NCBI RefSeq assembly: GCF_003853705.1
Contig: NZ_QTQI01000004.1
Location: 124,001 to 188,000 of the forward strand
From: Burkholderia sp. Bp8992
Lineage (GTDB): Bacteria; Pseudomonadota; Gammaproteobacteria; Burkholderiales; Burkholderiaceae
Direction: 5' to 3'
DNA length: 64,000 bases
The notes under the pieces were generated by a model. The model was not told the DNA's origin, did not search any database, and saw only the letters and a program-made list of their open reading frames with translations. A program made the translations under genes and the position numbers. Positions 37,841 through 46,307 of this stretch are shown here, piece after piece; the first letter of the stretch is position 1, and each line of letters starts with the position of its first letter.

Positions 37841-39118
37841 GTGCGCGCGCCGCTGCGCCGCATGCTGAAGCGCTTCGGCAACCCGGACGTCGCGAAAGCC
37901 GTCGCGAACCTCGTCTGGCTGGGGCTCGAACGGCTCACGCAGATCGGCGTCGCGATCGCGATCAGCGGCCTGCTGGCCCGTTATTTCGGGCCAGATGTGT
38001 TCGGCAAATGGCAGTATGCGAATACGCTCCTCCTGGTACTGGCGCCGCTCACCTGGGTGTGCGGCGCGGAAATCCTCGTCCCGACCATCGTCCAGCGCGC
38101 GCCCGCCCAGCTCGGCGCGGTGCTCGGCAGCGCGTTCGCGCTGCGCATCGCCGTGTCGGCCGCCGCGCTCGTCGCGACCTGGATCGCGATCGCCGCGGGC
38201 GCCTTCGATCCGCTGGTCGGCGCGATGCTCGCGGGCCTCGCCGTCACGATGGTGTTCCGCGAGCCGTTCGTCGGCGTGATCAACGCGTGGCTGCAGAGCA
38301 TGACCTACAGCAAGCCGCAGCTCGTCACCAGCATGGTCACGGCACTCGCCAAGGCGCTGCTCGTGTGGCTGCTGGTGCGCGCGGCCGCCGGCCCCGCCCG
38401 CTTCGCGTGGCTGTGGGCGCTGGAAGCCGCCGCGATCGGCCTCGCGCTGCTGCTGTACTACCGCCATCGTAACGGCGGCACGCTCGGCTGGACGTTCGAC
38501 AGACCGCTGTTCAGGCACTTTGCAACGGCCGGCACCGTGTTCTGGCTCGGGCTCATCTGCATGTACCTGTTCCTGAAGCTCGACCGCCTGATGCTCGAGC
38601 GTCACGTGTCGTTCGCCGATCTCGGCCGCTATTCGGCCGCGCAGCAGCTCAACGAGAACTGGATCACGCTCGCGCTGATGCTCGCGCAGACGATCGCGCC
38701 CGCCTTCGTCTACCGCGTGCAGGACGTCGCGCGGCTGCGCCGCAACATCGTCCGGCTGATCGCGATGACGGCCGGCCTGATGACGGCCGGCGCGCTCGTG
38801 CTCGACGCCGCCGCCCCGCTGATCGTCGGCAAGGTGTTCGGCCGCGGCTACGAGGCGTCGGTCGACATCTTCCGCTGGGCCGTCTGGCTGTCCGTGCCGG
38901 CCGGCATCGAGGCGATAGGCAATCTTATCGTTCTCAAATATCAAGCAAAATTCGTGTTGCTGTCGAAATGGCTGCTCGCGCTGGCGATCGCCGTGCTCGT
39001 CAACCTGTTCGCGATCCCGCGGCTCGGCCTGTACGGCGCGCTCGTCGGGCTGGCCGCCGGCTACCTGGCCGCGGCCGCCGTCAACTTTTATTACATCCGT
39101 TTCAAGCTGCGAACATGA
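37841..39118 (+). CDS. ogcX: Flippase of the protein O-glycosylation cluster (Wzx-like, OgcX)
   Basis: 425-residue multi-pass protein of the MOP/Wzx superfamily with about 12 to 14 membrane helices. The N-terminal RYFGPDVFGKWQYANTLLLVL (quoted as GPDVFGKWQYA) is the family's conserved entry. It heads flippase-GT2-GT4-GalE-PNPT. This matches the described Burkholderia general protein O-glycosylation cluster (ogcXBAEI, BCAL3114-3118 in B. cenocepacia), whose flippase moves the lipid-linked trisaccharide to the periplasm. It starts at GTG 37841, with an alternative ATG at 37862. Its stop overlaps the next ATG. Confidence 0.82.
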   Translation: MRAPLRRMLKRFGNPDVAKAVANLVWLGLERLTQIGVAIAISGLLARYFGPDVFGKWQYANTLLLVLAPLTWVCGAEILVPTIVQRAPAQLGAVLGSAFALRIAVSAAALVATWIAIAAGAFDPLVGAMLAGLAVTMVFREPFVGVINAWLQSMTYSKPQLVTSMVTALAKALLVWLLVRAAAGPARFAWLWALEAAAIGLALLLYYRHRNGGTLGWTFDRPLFRHFATAGTVFWLGLICMYLFLKLDRLMLERHVSFADLGRYSAAQQLNENWITLALMLAQTIAPAFVYRVQDVARLRRNIVRLIAMTAGLMTAGALVLDAAAPLIVGKVFGRGYEASVDIFRWAVWLSVPAGIEAIGNLIVLKYQAKFVLLSKWLLALAIAVLVNLFAIPRLGLYGALVGLAAGYLAAAAVNFYYIRFKLRT

Positions 39119-39939
39119 CGTCCCCTGACTGCCCGCCCCCGCTCGACGACGTGGCCGTGCTGATGCCGGCCTACAACGGGCACGACGACGTCGTCCGGAC
39201 CCTCGCGTCGTTTCGCGAGGATGCGCCCGTGCACGTGCTGATCGTCGACGACGGCAGCACGCCGCCGATCGTCGCGCCGGACCTGCCCGGCCTCGCGATC
39301 GAGGTACTGCGCATGCCGCAGAACGGCGGCATCGAGCGCGCGCTCGCGGCCGGCATCGACGCGCTCGCGGCGCGCGGCTTCCGCTATGCGGCCCGCATCG
39401 ACGCGGGCGACCTGGCCGCGCCCCGGCGCCTCGCGAAAGAGCGCGCGTATCTCGGCGCCAACCCGCGCGTGGCCTGCGTCGGCATGTGGACGCAGGTCGT
39501 GTCGCGCGCCGGCGAACCGCGTTTCATGCTGACGCCGCCCGCCGATCCGCGCACGCTGCGCCGCACGCGCTTCCTGCGCTCGCCGCTCGTGCATCCTTCG
39601 GTGATGCTGCGTATCGACGCCGTGCGCGAAGTGGGCAACTATCGCGCGAAATACCGCGCAGCCGAGGATCTCGATCTTTTTTTACGGTTAATGCAACGCT
39701 ACGATTGCGCGAACCTGCCGGAACTCGGCCTGTATTACGAACTGAACGAGGGCGGGATCAGTGCGACCAAGCGCCGGCGCCAGCTGGTGTCGACGCTCAC
39801 GCTGCTGCTGAGCCACTTCAATGCGCTGAACCCGTACGACTGGGCCGGCCTCGCCAAGAACCTGCTGCATTTCGTGACGCCGTACCGTACGTTGCAGCGG
39901 ATCAAGCAGACGCTGTTCGCCGCGCGGCCGTCCGCTTGA
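39115..39939 (+). CDS. ogcB: GT2 glycosyltransferase of the protein O-glycosylation cluster (OgcB-like)
   Basis: 274-residue GT-A family 2 transferase. VAVLMPAYNGHDDVVRTL opens the domain, VLIVDDGSTP (about 40-49) binds the nucleotide, and the DxD-equivalent region is ARIDAGDLAAPRRL. LVHPSVMLR and AEDLDLFLRLMQ are typical acceptor-side motifs. GT2 enzymes invert, which fits a beta-linked sugar. In the known Burkholderia glycan, beta-Gal-alpha-GalNAc-beta-GalNAc, I would assign it the terminal galactose. The letter assignment of ogcB versus ogcA is from memory of the cluster order. It overlaps ogcX by 4 nt. Confidence 0.8.
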   Translation: MTSPDCPPPLDDVAVLMPAYNGHDDVVRTLASFREDAPVHVLIVDDGSTPPIVAPDLPGLAIEVLRMPQNGGIERALAAGIDALAARGFRYAARIDAGDLAAPRRLAKERAYLGANPRVACVGMWTQVVSRAGEPRFMLTPPADPRTLRRTRFLRSPLVHPSVMLRIDAVREVGNYRAKYRAAEDLDLFLRLMQRYDCANLPELGLYYELNEGGISATKRRRQLVSTLTLLLSHFNALNPYDWAGLAKNLLHFVTPYRTLQRIKQTLFAARPSA

Positions 39940-39990
39940 CGCGCATCCGGCCCTTTCGGCAATTTCGACGGTTTATTTTTTCTTTTTTTC

Positions 39991-41127
39991 ATGTCCGCCA
40001 CTTCCCCGCTGCGCATCGCGCTCGTCTGCAACACGGCCTGGGCGATCCATACGTATCGCCACGGGCTGATCCGTGCGCTCGTCGCGCGCGGCGCCGAGGT
40101 CATCGTGATCGCGCCGCACGACCGCACCGTGCCGTTGCTCGAGCAGATGGGCTGCCGCTACGTGGCGCTCGCGGTCGCGTCGAAAGGCACGAGCCCGCGC
40201 GAGGATCTCGGCACGCTCGCGGCGCTGGTGCGCCACTACCGCGCGCTGCGGCCCGATCTCGTGTTCCATTACACGATCAAGCCGAACATCTACGGGTCGG
40301 TCGCCGCGTGGCTCGCGCGCGTGCCGTCGATCGCGGTGACGACGGGGCTCGGCTACGTCTTCATCCAGAAGAGCCGTGCGGCGAGTGTCGCGAAACGGCT
40401 GTACCGGTTCGCGTTCCGCTTCCCGCGTGAAGTGTGGTTCCTGAACCGCGACGATCTCGCGACCTTCACCGACGAGCAGTTGCTCGCGCATCCCGACCGC
40501 GCACGGCTGCTGCACGGCGAAGGCGTCGATCTCGAACAGTTCGCGCCCGTGCCGCTGCCTGCCGGCGACGCGCCCGTCTTCATCCTGATCGGCCGGCTGC
40601 TGTGGGACAAGGGCGTGCGCGAATACGTGGAAGCCGCGCGCATCGTGCGCGGCCGCTTCCCCACCGCACGTTTCCAGCTGCTCGGGCCGCTCGGCGTCGA
40701 CAACCCGAGCGCGATCGGTCGCGCGGACGTCGACGCGTGGGTCGGCGAAGGCATCATTGACTATCTCGGCGAGGCGCACGACGTGCGCCCGCACATCGCG
40801 GCGGCCGACTGCGTCGTGCTGCCGTCGTACCGCGAAGGCGTGCCGCGCACGCTGATGGAAGCCTCGGCGATGGGCCGCCCGATCGTCGCGACCGACGTGC
40901 CGGGCTGCCGCGACGTCGTCGCCGACGGCGAAACGGGCTTCCTGTGCCGCGTGCGCGATAGCGCAAGCCTCGCGGAGCAACTGCTCCGCATGATCGAACT
41001 CGGAACGACCGGCCGCGACGCGATGGGCGCGCGCGGCCGGAAGAAGGTCGCGGCGGAATTCGACGAGCAGCAGGTCGTCGAACGCTACCGGCAGACCATT
41101 CGTTCGTTGACCGGTATCACCCTCTGA
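39991..41127 (+). CDS. ogcA: GT4 glycosyltransferase of the protein O-glycosylation cluster (OgcA-like)
   Basis: 378-residue GT-B family 4 transferase. The N-domain begins PLRIALVCNTAWAIHTYRHG. The C-domain has FILIGRLLWDKGVREYVEAA (quoted as LIGRLLWDKGVREY) and the retaining-enzyme EX7E motif in SYREGVPRTLMEASAMGRP (about 285-303). GT4 enzymes retain configuration, consistent with the alpha-GalNAc linkage of the Burkholderia O-glycan. It acts on the cytoplasmic face on undecaprenyl-linked substrate. It lies 51 bp after the GT2 gene and 15 bp before galE. Confidence 0.82.
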   Translation: MSATSPLRIALVCNTAWAIHTYRHGLIRALVARGAEVIVIAPHDRTVPLLEQMGCRYVALAVASKGTSPREDLGTLAALVRHYRALRPDLVFHYTIKPNIYGSVAAWLARVPSIAVTTGLGYVFIQKSRAASVAKRLYRFAFRFPREVWFLNRDDLATFTDEQLLAHPDRARLLHGEGVDLEQFAPVPLPAGDAPVFILIGRLLWDKGVREYVEAARIVRGRFPTARFQLLGPLGVDNPSAIGRADVDAWVGEGIIDYLGEAHDVRPHIAAADCVVLPSYREGVPRTLMEASAMGRPIVATDVPGCRDVVADGETGFLCRVRDSASLAEQLLRMIELGTTGRDAMGARGRKKVAAEFDEQQVVERYRQTIRSLTGITL

Positions 41128-41142
41128 AGGAGCGCATCTGCA

Positions 41143-42165
41143 ATGACCGCTAAAGGCACCATCCTCGTTACCGGCGGCGCGGGCTATATCGGCTCGCACA
41201 CGGCCGTCGAGCTGCTCGACAACGGCTACGATGTCGTGATCGTCGACAACCTCGTCAACAGCAAGGCCGAGTCCGTCCGGCGCATCGAGCAGATCACGGG
41301 CAAGACGCCCGCGTTCCACCAGGTCGACGTGTGCGACGAAGCCGCGCTCGCGAAGGTGTTCGACGCGCACCCGATCACCGGGACCATCCATTTCGCGGCG
41401 CTCAAGGCCGTCGGCGAATCGGTCGCGAAGCCGCTCGAGTACTACCAGAACAACATCGGCGGCCTGCTCGCCGTGCTCAAGGTCATGCGCGAGCGCAACG
41501 TCAGGCAGTTCGTGTTCAGCTCGTCCGCGACCGTGTACGGCGTGCCCGAGCGCTCGCCGATCGACGAATCGTTCCCGCTGTCGGCAACGAACCCGTACGG
41601 CCAGTCGAAGCTGATCGCCGAACAGATCCTGCGCGATCTCGAGGTGTCCGATCCGTCGTGGCGCATCGCGACGCTGCGCTACTTCAACCCGGTCGGCGCG
41701 CATGCAAGCGGCCTGATCGGCGAGGATCCGGCCGGCATCCCGAACAACCTGATGCCGTACGTCGCGCAGGTCGCGGTCGGCAAGCTGGACAAGCTGCGCG
41801 TGTTCGGTTCCGACTACCCGACGCCGGACGGCACGGGCGTGCGCGACTACATCCACGTCGTCGATCTCGCGAAGGGGCACATCGCCGCGCTCGACGCGCT
41901 GGCCAAGCGCGACGCGAGCTTCGTCGTGAACCTCGGCACCGGCCAGGGCTACAGCGTGCTGGAAGTCGTGCGTGCGTTCGAGAAGGCGTCGGGCCGCCCG
42001 GTGCCGTACGAGCTCGTCGCGCGCCGTCCGGGCGATATCGCCGAGTGCTACGCGAACCCGCAGGCCGCGGCCGACATCATCGGCTGGCGCGCGACGCTCG
42101 GTATCGAAGAAATGTGTGCCGATCACTGGCGATGGCAGGAGGGGAACCCGCGCGGTTTTGTATAA
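41143..42165 (+). CDS. ogcE: UDP-hexose 4-epimerase (GalE/OgcE)
   Basis: 340-residue extended short-chain dehydrogenase. The NAD motif is TGGAGYIGSHTAVEL (about 7-21), the catalytic Ser is in SSSATVYG, and the YxxxK is in NPYGQSKLIAEQ. The C-terminal HVVDLAKGH and GTGQGYSVLE are GalE-typical. It interconverts UDP-Glc/UDP-Gal or the N-acetyl forms. In this cluster, production of UDP-Gal and UDP-GalNAc is the expected job. GGAG precedes the start. It is annotated galE in many genomes. Confidence 0.88.
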   Translation: MTAKGTILVTGGAGYIGSHTAVELLDNGYDVVIVDNLVNSKAESVRRIEQITGKTPAFHQVDVCDEAALAKVFDAHPITGTIHFAALKAVGESVAKPLEYYQNNIGGLLAVLKVMRERNVRQFVFSSSATVYGVPERSPIDESFPLSATNPYGQSKLIAEQILRDLEVSDPSWRIATLRYFNPVGAHASGLIGEDPAGIPNNLMPYVAQVAVGKLDKLRVFGSDYPTPDGTGVRDYIHVVDLAKGHIAALDALAKRDASFVVNLGTGQGYSVLEVVRAFEKASGRPVPYELVARRPGDIAECYANPQAAADIIGWRATLGIEEMCADHWRWQEGNPRGFV

Positions 42166-42192
42166 TCCGCTGTCCATTTTTCGAGCGATCCC

Positions 42193-43299
42193 ATGCTCAG
42201 CTTCGCGTCCGGCTTCATCGTCTCCCTGCTCGTTACGCTGTTCATCGTGCGCTATGCGCACCTTCACGAGAAATTCTCGGTCGACAGCGATCTGGCCGGC
42301 GTGCAGAAATTCCACGTGCGGCCCGTGCCGCGGGTCGGAGGCATCGGGATCCTCGCCGGGGTCGTCGTTGCCGCGCTGGTGCTGTCCCGGCGCTATCCGA
42401 CGATCTCCGGCAGCATTCTCGGGATCGCTGCCTGCGGGCTGCCCGCTTTCCTGTCCGGCCTCGTCGAGGACCTGACCAAGCGCGTGTCGCCGCGCGCACG
42501 GCTGCTCTGCACGATGGGCGCGGCCGCGCTGGCGTTCTGGCTGCTCGGTATCGCGGTCAAGCGCATCAGCGTGCCGCCGCTCGATTTCCTGCTCGGCTAC
42601 GTCGTCATCTCGGCGTTCATCACCGTGCTCGCGGTCGCGGCGCTCGCGAACGCGATCAACATCATCGACGGGTTCAACGGGCTCGCATCGATGGTCAGCT
42701 TCATGATGTTCGCGTCGCTTGCGTATGTCGCATTCCACGTCAACGACCCGGTCGTGATGTCCGCGTCGATCATCATGATGGGCGCCGTGCTCGGCTTCTT
42801 CCTGTGGAATTTCCCGGCCGGGCTGATCTTCCTCGGCGACGGCGGCGCGTACTTCATCGGCTTCATGCTCGCGGAGCTCGCGATCATGCTCGTGATGCGC
42901 AACCACGAGGTGTCGGCGTGGTACCCGGTGCTGCTGTTCATGTACCCGATCTTCGAGACCTGTTTCTCGATCTACCGGAAGAAATTCATCCGCGGGATGT
43001 CGCCGGGGATTCCGGATGGCGTGCATCTGCACATGCTGGTGTACAAGCGGCTGATGCGCTGGGCCGTGGGGACGAAGCATGCGCACGACCTGACGCGGCG
43101 GAATTCGCTGACCTCACCTTATCTGTGGCTGCTGTGCCTCGTCGCGGTGATTCCGGCGACGCTGTTCTGGCGGCATACGGTCCACCTGTTCGTGTTCGTC
43201 GTGCTGTTCGCGCTGACGTATGTGTGGCTTTATCTCAGCATCGTAAGGTTCAGGGCGCCGCGGTGGATGGTGGTGCGGAAGGAAAGGCGGGGGCATTGA
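42193..43299 (+). CDS. ogcI: Initiating phospho-N-acetylhexosamine transferase (MraY/WecA family, OgcI)
   Basis: 368-residue polyprenyl-phosphate sugar-1-phosphate transferase with about ten membrane helices. Family motifs are KFHVRPVPRVGG in loop 1, NAINIIDGFNGLASM (about 154-168) with the catalytic Asp pair, and FLGDGGAYFIGF (about 216-227). A late HLHMLVYKR replaces the usual His-rich motif. It would attach the first HexNAc-1-P to undecaprenyl phosphate and start the O-glycan. It is the last gene of the cluster and is followed by a strong terminator. Confidence 0.84.
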   Translation: MLSFASGFIVSLLVTLFIVRYAHLHEKFSVDSDLAGVQKFHVRPVPRVGGIGILAGVVVAALVLSRRYPTISGSILGIAACGLPAFLSGLVEDLTKRVSPRARLLCTMGAAALAFWLLGIAVKRISVPPLDFLLGYVVISAFITVLAVAALANAINIIDGFNGLASMVSFMMFASLAYVAFHVNDPVVMSASIIMMGAVLGFFLWNFPAGLIFLGDGGAYFIGFMLAELAIMLVMRNHEVSAWYPVLLFMYPIFETCFSIYRKKFIRGMSPGIPDGVHLHMLVYKRLMRWAVGTKHAHDLTRRNSLTSPYLWLLCLVAVIPATLFWRHTVHLFVFVVLFALTYVWLYLSIVRFRAPRWMVVRKERRGH

Positions 43300-43325
43300 G
43301 CAGCGTCACGCCAGCTGCCAGATAG

Positions 43326-43351
43326 AAAAGCGCCCCGCGGGGCGCTTTTTT
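43326..43351. terminator. Terminator between the O-glycosylation cluster and wbiI
   Basis: AAAAGCGCCCC and GGGGCGCTTTT form an 11-bp stem with a minimal loop, with A and T runs on either side. It is a bidirectional terminator for two convergent units: the plus-strand O-glycosylation genes and the minus-strand O-antigen genes. Confidence 0.92.
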
Positions 43352-43389
43352 CATGTGTCGTCGAGCCGTTCGGGTCTCGCCTCGGCGCG

Positions 43390-45273
43390 TCACTTGCTCG
43401 ACGCGGCGCGCACCGACGGTACGCTCTGCAAGGTCGGGGCAACGGCCGTCTGGTATTCAGGCACCCAGCGCCGCAGGTCGCGCCGCACTTCGTCGTCGGA
43501 CAGCACGCGGTGCTGCATCAGCCACGGCAGCAACTCGTCGAGCAAATTGTCAGGCACTTCGCGCGCCCGCGCGATCCGCAGTTTCGGGTGCGGCGTGCGC
43601 GTCGTCGCCTCGTCGTCCGCGAGCAGCTCCTCGTAGAGCTTCTCTCCGGGCCGCAGCCCGGTGAATTCGATGCGGATCTGTTCTTCCGAGAAGCCGTATA
43701 AGCGAATCAGGTCGCACGCGAGATCGACGATCTTCACCGGCTCGCCCATGTCGAGAATGAAGATCTCGCCGCCGTGCCCCATGCTCGACGCCTGCAGCAC
43801 GAGCTGCGACGCCTCCGGGATCGTCATGAAGAACCGCGTGATCTCCGGGTGCGTGACCGTCACCGGGCCGCCCTTCGCGATCTGCTGCTGGAATTTCGGA
43901 ATCACGCTGCCCGCGCTGCCGAGCACGTTGCCGAAGCGCACCGTCTCGAACTGCGTCCGCCCGCTCGTCTGCTGCAATGCCTGGCAAGCCATTTCGGCGA
44001 GGCGCTTGCTCGCGCCCATCACGTTGGTCGGATTGACGGCCTTGTCGGTCGAGATCAGCACGAAGTGGCGCACGTCGTGGCGAATCGCCGCGCGCGCCAC
44101 GCGATACGTGCCGAGCACGTTGTTGCGCAGTGCCTGCCACGCGTTGTGCTCCTCCATCAGCGGCACGTGCTTGTAGGCGGCCGCATGGAACACGATGTGC
44201 GGCGCATGGCGCGACATCACCTGGTCGAGCAGCAGCGAATCCTTCGCATCGCCGATGATCGGCAGCACGGGCAAGTCGGGGAACCGTTCGCGCAGCTCCT
44301 CGGTGAGCCGGTACATCGCGTATTCGGACAGGTCGAATGCAACCAGTTGCGCCGGCGCGAAGCGCAGGATCTGCCGGCACAGCTCGGAGCCGATCGAACC
44401 GCCCGCGCCCGTCACCATCACGACGCGGCCGCGCAACAGCGCCTCGACGTGCGGCGTATCGATCGTCACGGCATCGCGGCCGAGCAGATCCTCGAGATCG
44501 ATGTTCCGGACCTGCGACAGGAAGCCCTGCCCCGGCATCAGCGCGGTCAGCGACGGCAGCACCATCGCCTTCACGCCGGCACGCACACACAGTGTCGCGA
44601 CGCGACGCTGGGTCTCGACCGACGCCGACGGAATCGCGATGATCGCGTACTCGACCTTCATCGCATCGGTCCAGTGCTTCAGGTCGTTGAACGAGCCCAG
44701 CACCTTGTAGCCGTAGATTTCGCGGCCCTGCTTCGTGACGTCGTCGTCGAGCAGACCGACGAGGCGCCATTCGCCGGAACGCGACAGCTCGCGCGCAAGA
44801 CTCGCGCCGGCCGTGCCGGCGCCTAGCACCAGCACCGGCTTGCCCTTGCCGACGAGCCCGCCGTACAGGTAGTACTCCTTCGTCGCGCGATACAGCGCGC
44901 GCGCGCCGCCCATCGCCAGGAACAGCATCAGCGGCGACACGAGCAGCACCGAGCGCGGAATGATCGGCTGCGGCTGGAACATCACGGCGCCGATCATCAC
45001 GATCACGCCGCCGCCGACCACCGCCTTCGCGATGCGCATCAGGTCGGGCAGGCTCGCGAACACCCACAGCCCGCGATACAGGCCGAACCCGTGGAACATC
45101 AGCGCGTAGACGGGCAGCACCCACGTCAACGCCATCAGCGCGCCGCTCAGGAAATCATGCGGAACGCTACCGTTGAAACGAACGAGATAAGCGAACAACC
45201 ACGCGGCCACAACCGCCGTCAGGTCGAACAGGAAAGCACTCAATGACAGCCAAGATGCCTTGGAACGCAACAT
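43390..45273 (-). CDS. wbiI: Membrane-anchored UDP-sugar 4,6-dehydratase/epimerase (WbpM/CapD family, WbiI)
   Basis: 627-residue protein. About four N-terminal membrane helices (1-120) are followed by a CoA-binding-like Rossmann domain with VLVLGAGTAGASLAREL (about 148-164). The C-terminal extended SDR domain has VMVTGAGGSIGSELCRQIL (about 290-308), AAYKHVPLMEEH and STDKAVNPTNVMGASKRLAE, with the Met/Thr-Lys catalytic set of large dehydratases. Such enzymes convert UDP-GlcNAc to the 4-keto-6-deoxy sugar used for QuiNAc or FucNAc. It matches WbiI of Burkholderia O-antigen clusters. It ends the minus-strand wbi unit. Confidence 0.9.
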   Translation of the reverse strand: MLRSKASWLSLSAFLFDLTAVVAAWLFAYLVRFNGSVPHDFLSGALMALTWVLPVYALMFHGFGLYRGLWVFASLPDLMRIAKAVVGGGVIVMIGAVMFQPQPIIPRSVLLVSPLMLFLAMGGARALYRATKEYYLYGGLVGKGKPVLVLGAGTAGASLARELSRSGEWRLVGLLDDDVTKQGREIYGYKVLGSFNDLKHWTDAMKVEYAIIAIPSASVETQRRVATLCVRAGVKAMVLPSLTALMPGQGFLSQVRNIDLEDLLGRDAVTIDTPHVEALLRGRVVMVTGAGGSIGSELCRQILRFAPAQLVAFDLSEYAMYRLTEELRERFPDLPVLPIIGDAKDSLLLDQVMSRHAPHIVFHAAAYKHVPLMEEHNAWQALRNNVLGTYRVARAAIRHDVRHFVLISTDKAVNPTNVMGASKRLAEMACQALQQTSGRTQFETVRFGNVLGSAGSVIPKFQQQIAKGGPVTVTHPEITRFFMTIPEASQLVLQASSMGHGGEIFILDMGEPVKIVDLACDLIRLYGFSEEQIRIEFTGLRPGEKLYEELLADDEATTRTPHPKLRIARAREVPDNLLDELLPWLMQHRVLSDDEVRRDLRRWVPEYQTAVAPTLQSVPSVRAASSK

Positions 45274-45285
45274 CGGCGGGAAACC

Positions 45286-46302
45286 TCAAGAATTGTTTTC
45301 GGCGGCCGCCTGAAACCGGCGCCAACGCATGTCGATCAACCATCCGAACCATGCCAGGACGCCATACCACGCGAGGAACGACAGCCATTGCTGCAGTTCG
45401 GGGCGGCCCTTTGCCCACACGGCGACAATTATGCCCGCGAGCATGATGAGGTACCAATAAAGAGCGGTCCGACCGTGGCTGACGCCCGATCGGACCATCC
45501 TTTGATAATAGTGCTCGCGGTGCGCCTGCCAGAACTTTTCTCCGCGTAACAAGCGTCTCAAAAGTGTTACAGATGCATCGGCAATAAAGGGCGCGAACAC
45601 CATCGCCGGGAACCAGATCGGCCAGACATCGGTACGCCAGCCCCAGTAGCCCAGCGCACCGGCCAGGAATCCGAGCGGAATCGAGCCTGCGTCGCCGAGG
45701 AACAGTCTCGCCGGGTGGAAATTGAGCAGAAGAAAGCCCAGCGCCGCGCCGGCGACCGCCGCACCTGCCACGACGAGATCGGGCGACGGATGCGCGCCGC
45801 CGAGCGCCGCGACCGCGTACCCACCGAAGCCGAACAGCGCCATGCCGCCCGCGAGGCCGTCGGCGCCGTCCATGAAGTTGTACAGGTTCGTCAGCCAGAC
45901 CATCGCAAAACCCACGCCGGCGAGCAGCCACCAAGGCGCATCGACCGGGAACACGACGATCAGCGCGACGACTGCCGCGAGGTGCGCCGAGAACCGCACG
46001 CGGGCCGGCAGCCCGCGCCGGTCGTCGATCTGCGACATCGCGGCGAGTCCTGCGGCGGCGGCGGCGATCAGCCAGAGTCGCGGCGCCAGCGCCAGCAGTG
46101 CAACGACGCAGACCGGCACGATGCCCCATCCGCCGACGCGCGGCGTCGGCAATGTATGAAGCGAACGGTCGTTTGGAATGTCGGTGGCGAGGCGCCATGC
46201 GAGGCCGGTCGCAAGCAGCCCACGCAGGATCGCCGTCGATGCGATGGCGGCGACCAGCGCCACCACGGCCGCCGCGGGCCATGTGGAGATCGTGAAAGGC
46301 AT
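45286..46302 (-). CDS. wbiH: Polyprenyl-phosphate sugar-1-phosphate transferase (WbpL/WecA family, WbiH)
   Basis: 338-residue multi-pass transferase of the MraY family. SLHTLPTPRVGGWGI is the first cytoplasmic loop. LTNLYNFMDGADGLAGG (about 140-156) has the catalytic Asp region, FLGDAGSIPLGFL (about 199-211) follows, and FWQAHREHYYQRMV is the HxxH-type loop that distinguishes the WbpL group. It would start O-antigen synthesis on undecaprenyl phosphate with a 6-deoxy-HexNAc-1-P. It starts at ATG 46302 and lies 12 bp upstream of wbiI. Confidence 0.88.
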   Translation of the reverse strand: MPFTISTWPAAAVVALVAAIASTAILRGLLATGLAWRLATDIPNDRSLHTLPTPRVGGWGIVPVCVVALLALAPRLWLIAAAAAGLAAMSQIDDRRGLPARVRFSAHLAAVVALIVVFPVDAPWWLLAGVGFAMVWLTNLYNFMDGADGLAGGMALFGFGGYAVAALGGAHPSPDLVVAGAAVAGAALGFLLLNFHPARLFLGDAGSIPLGFLAGALGYWGWRTDVWPIWFPAMVFAPFIADASVTLLRRLLRGEKFWQAHREHYYQRMVRSGVSHGRTALYWYLIMLAGIIVAVWAKGRPELQQWLSFLAWYGVLAWFGWLIDMRWRRFQAAAENNS

Positions 46303-46307
46303 GTCGG

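Noticed and set aside
39973-43086. 1037-residue minus-strand frame opposite the O-glycosylation genes
   Set aside because: Very long but His/Arg/Asp-rich, as expected for the complement of high-GC codons. The four plus-strand genes beneath it have recognised motifs.
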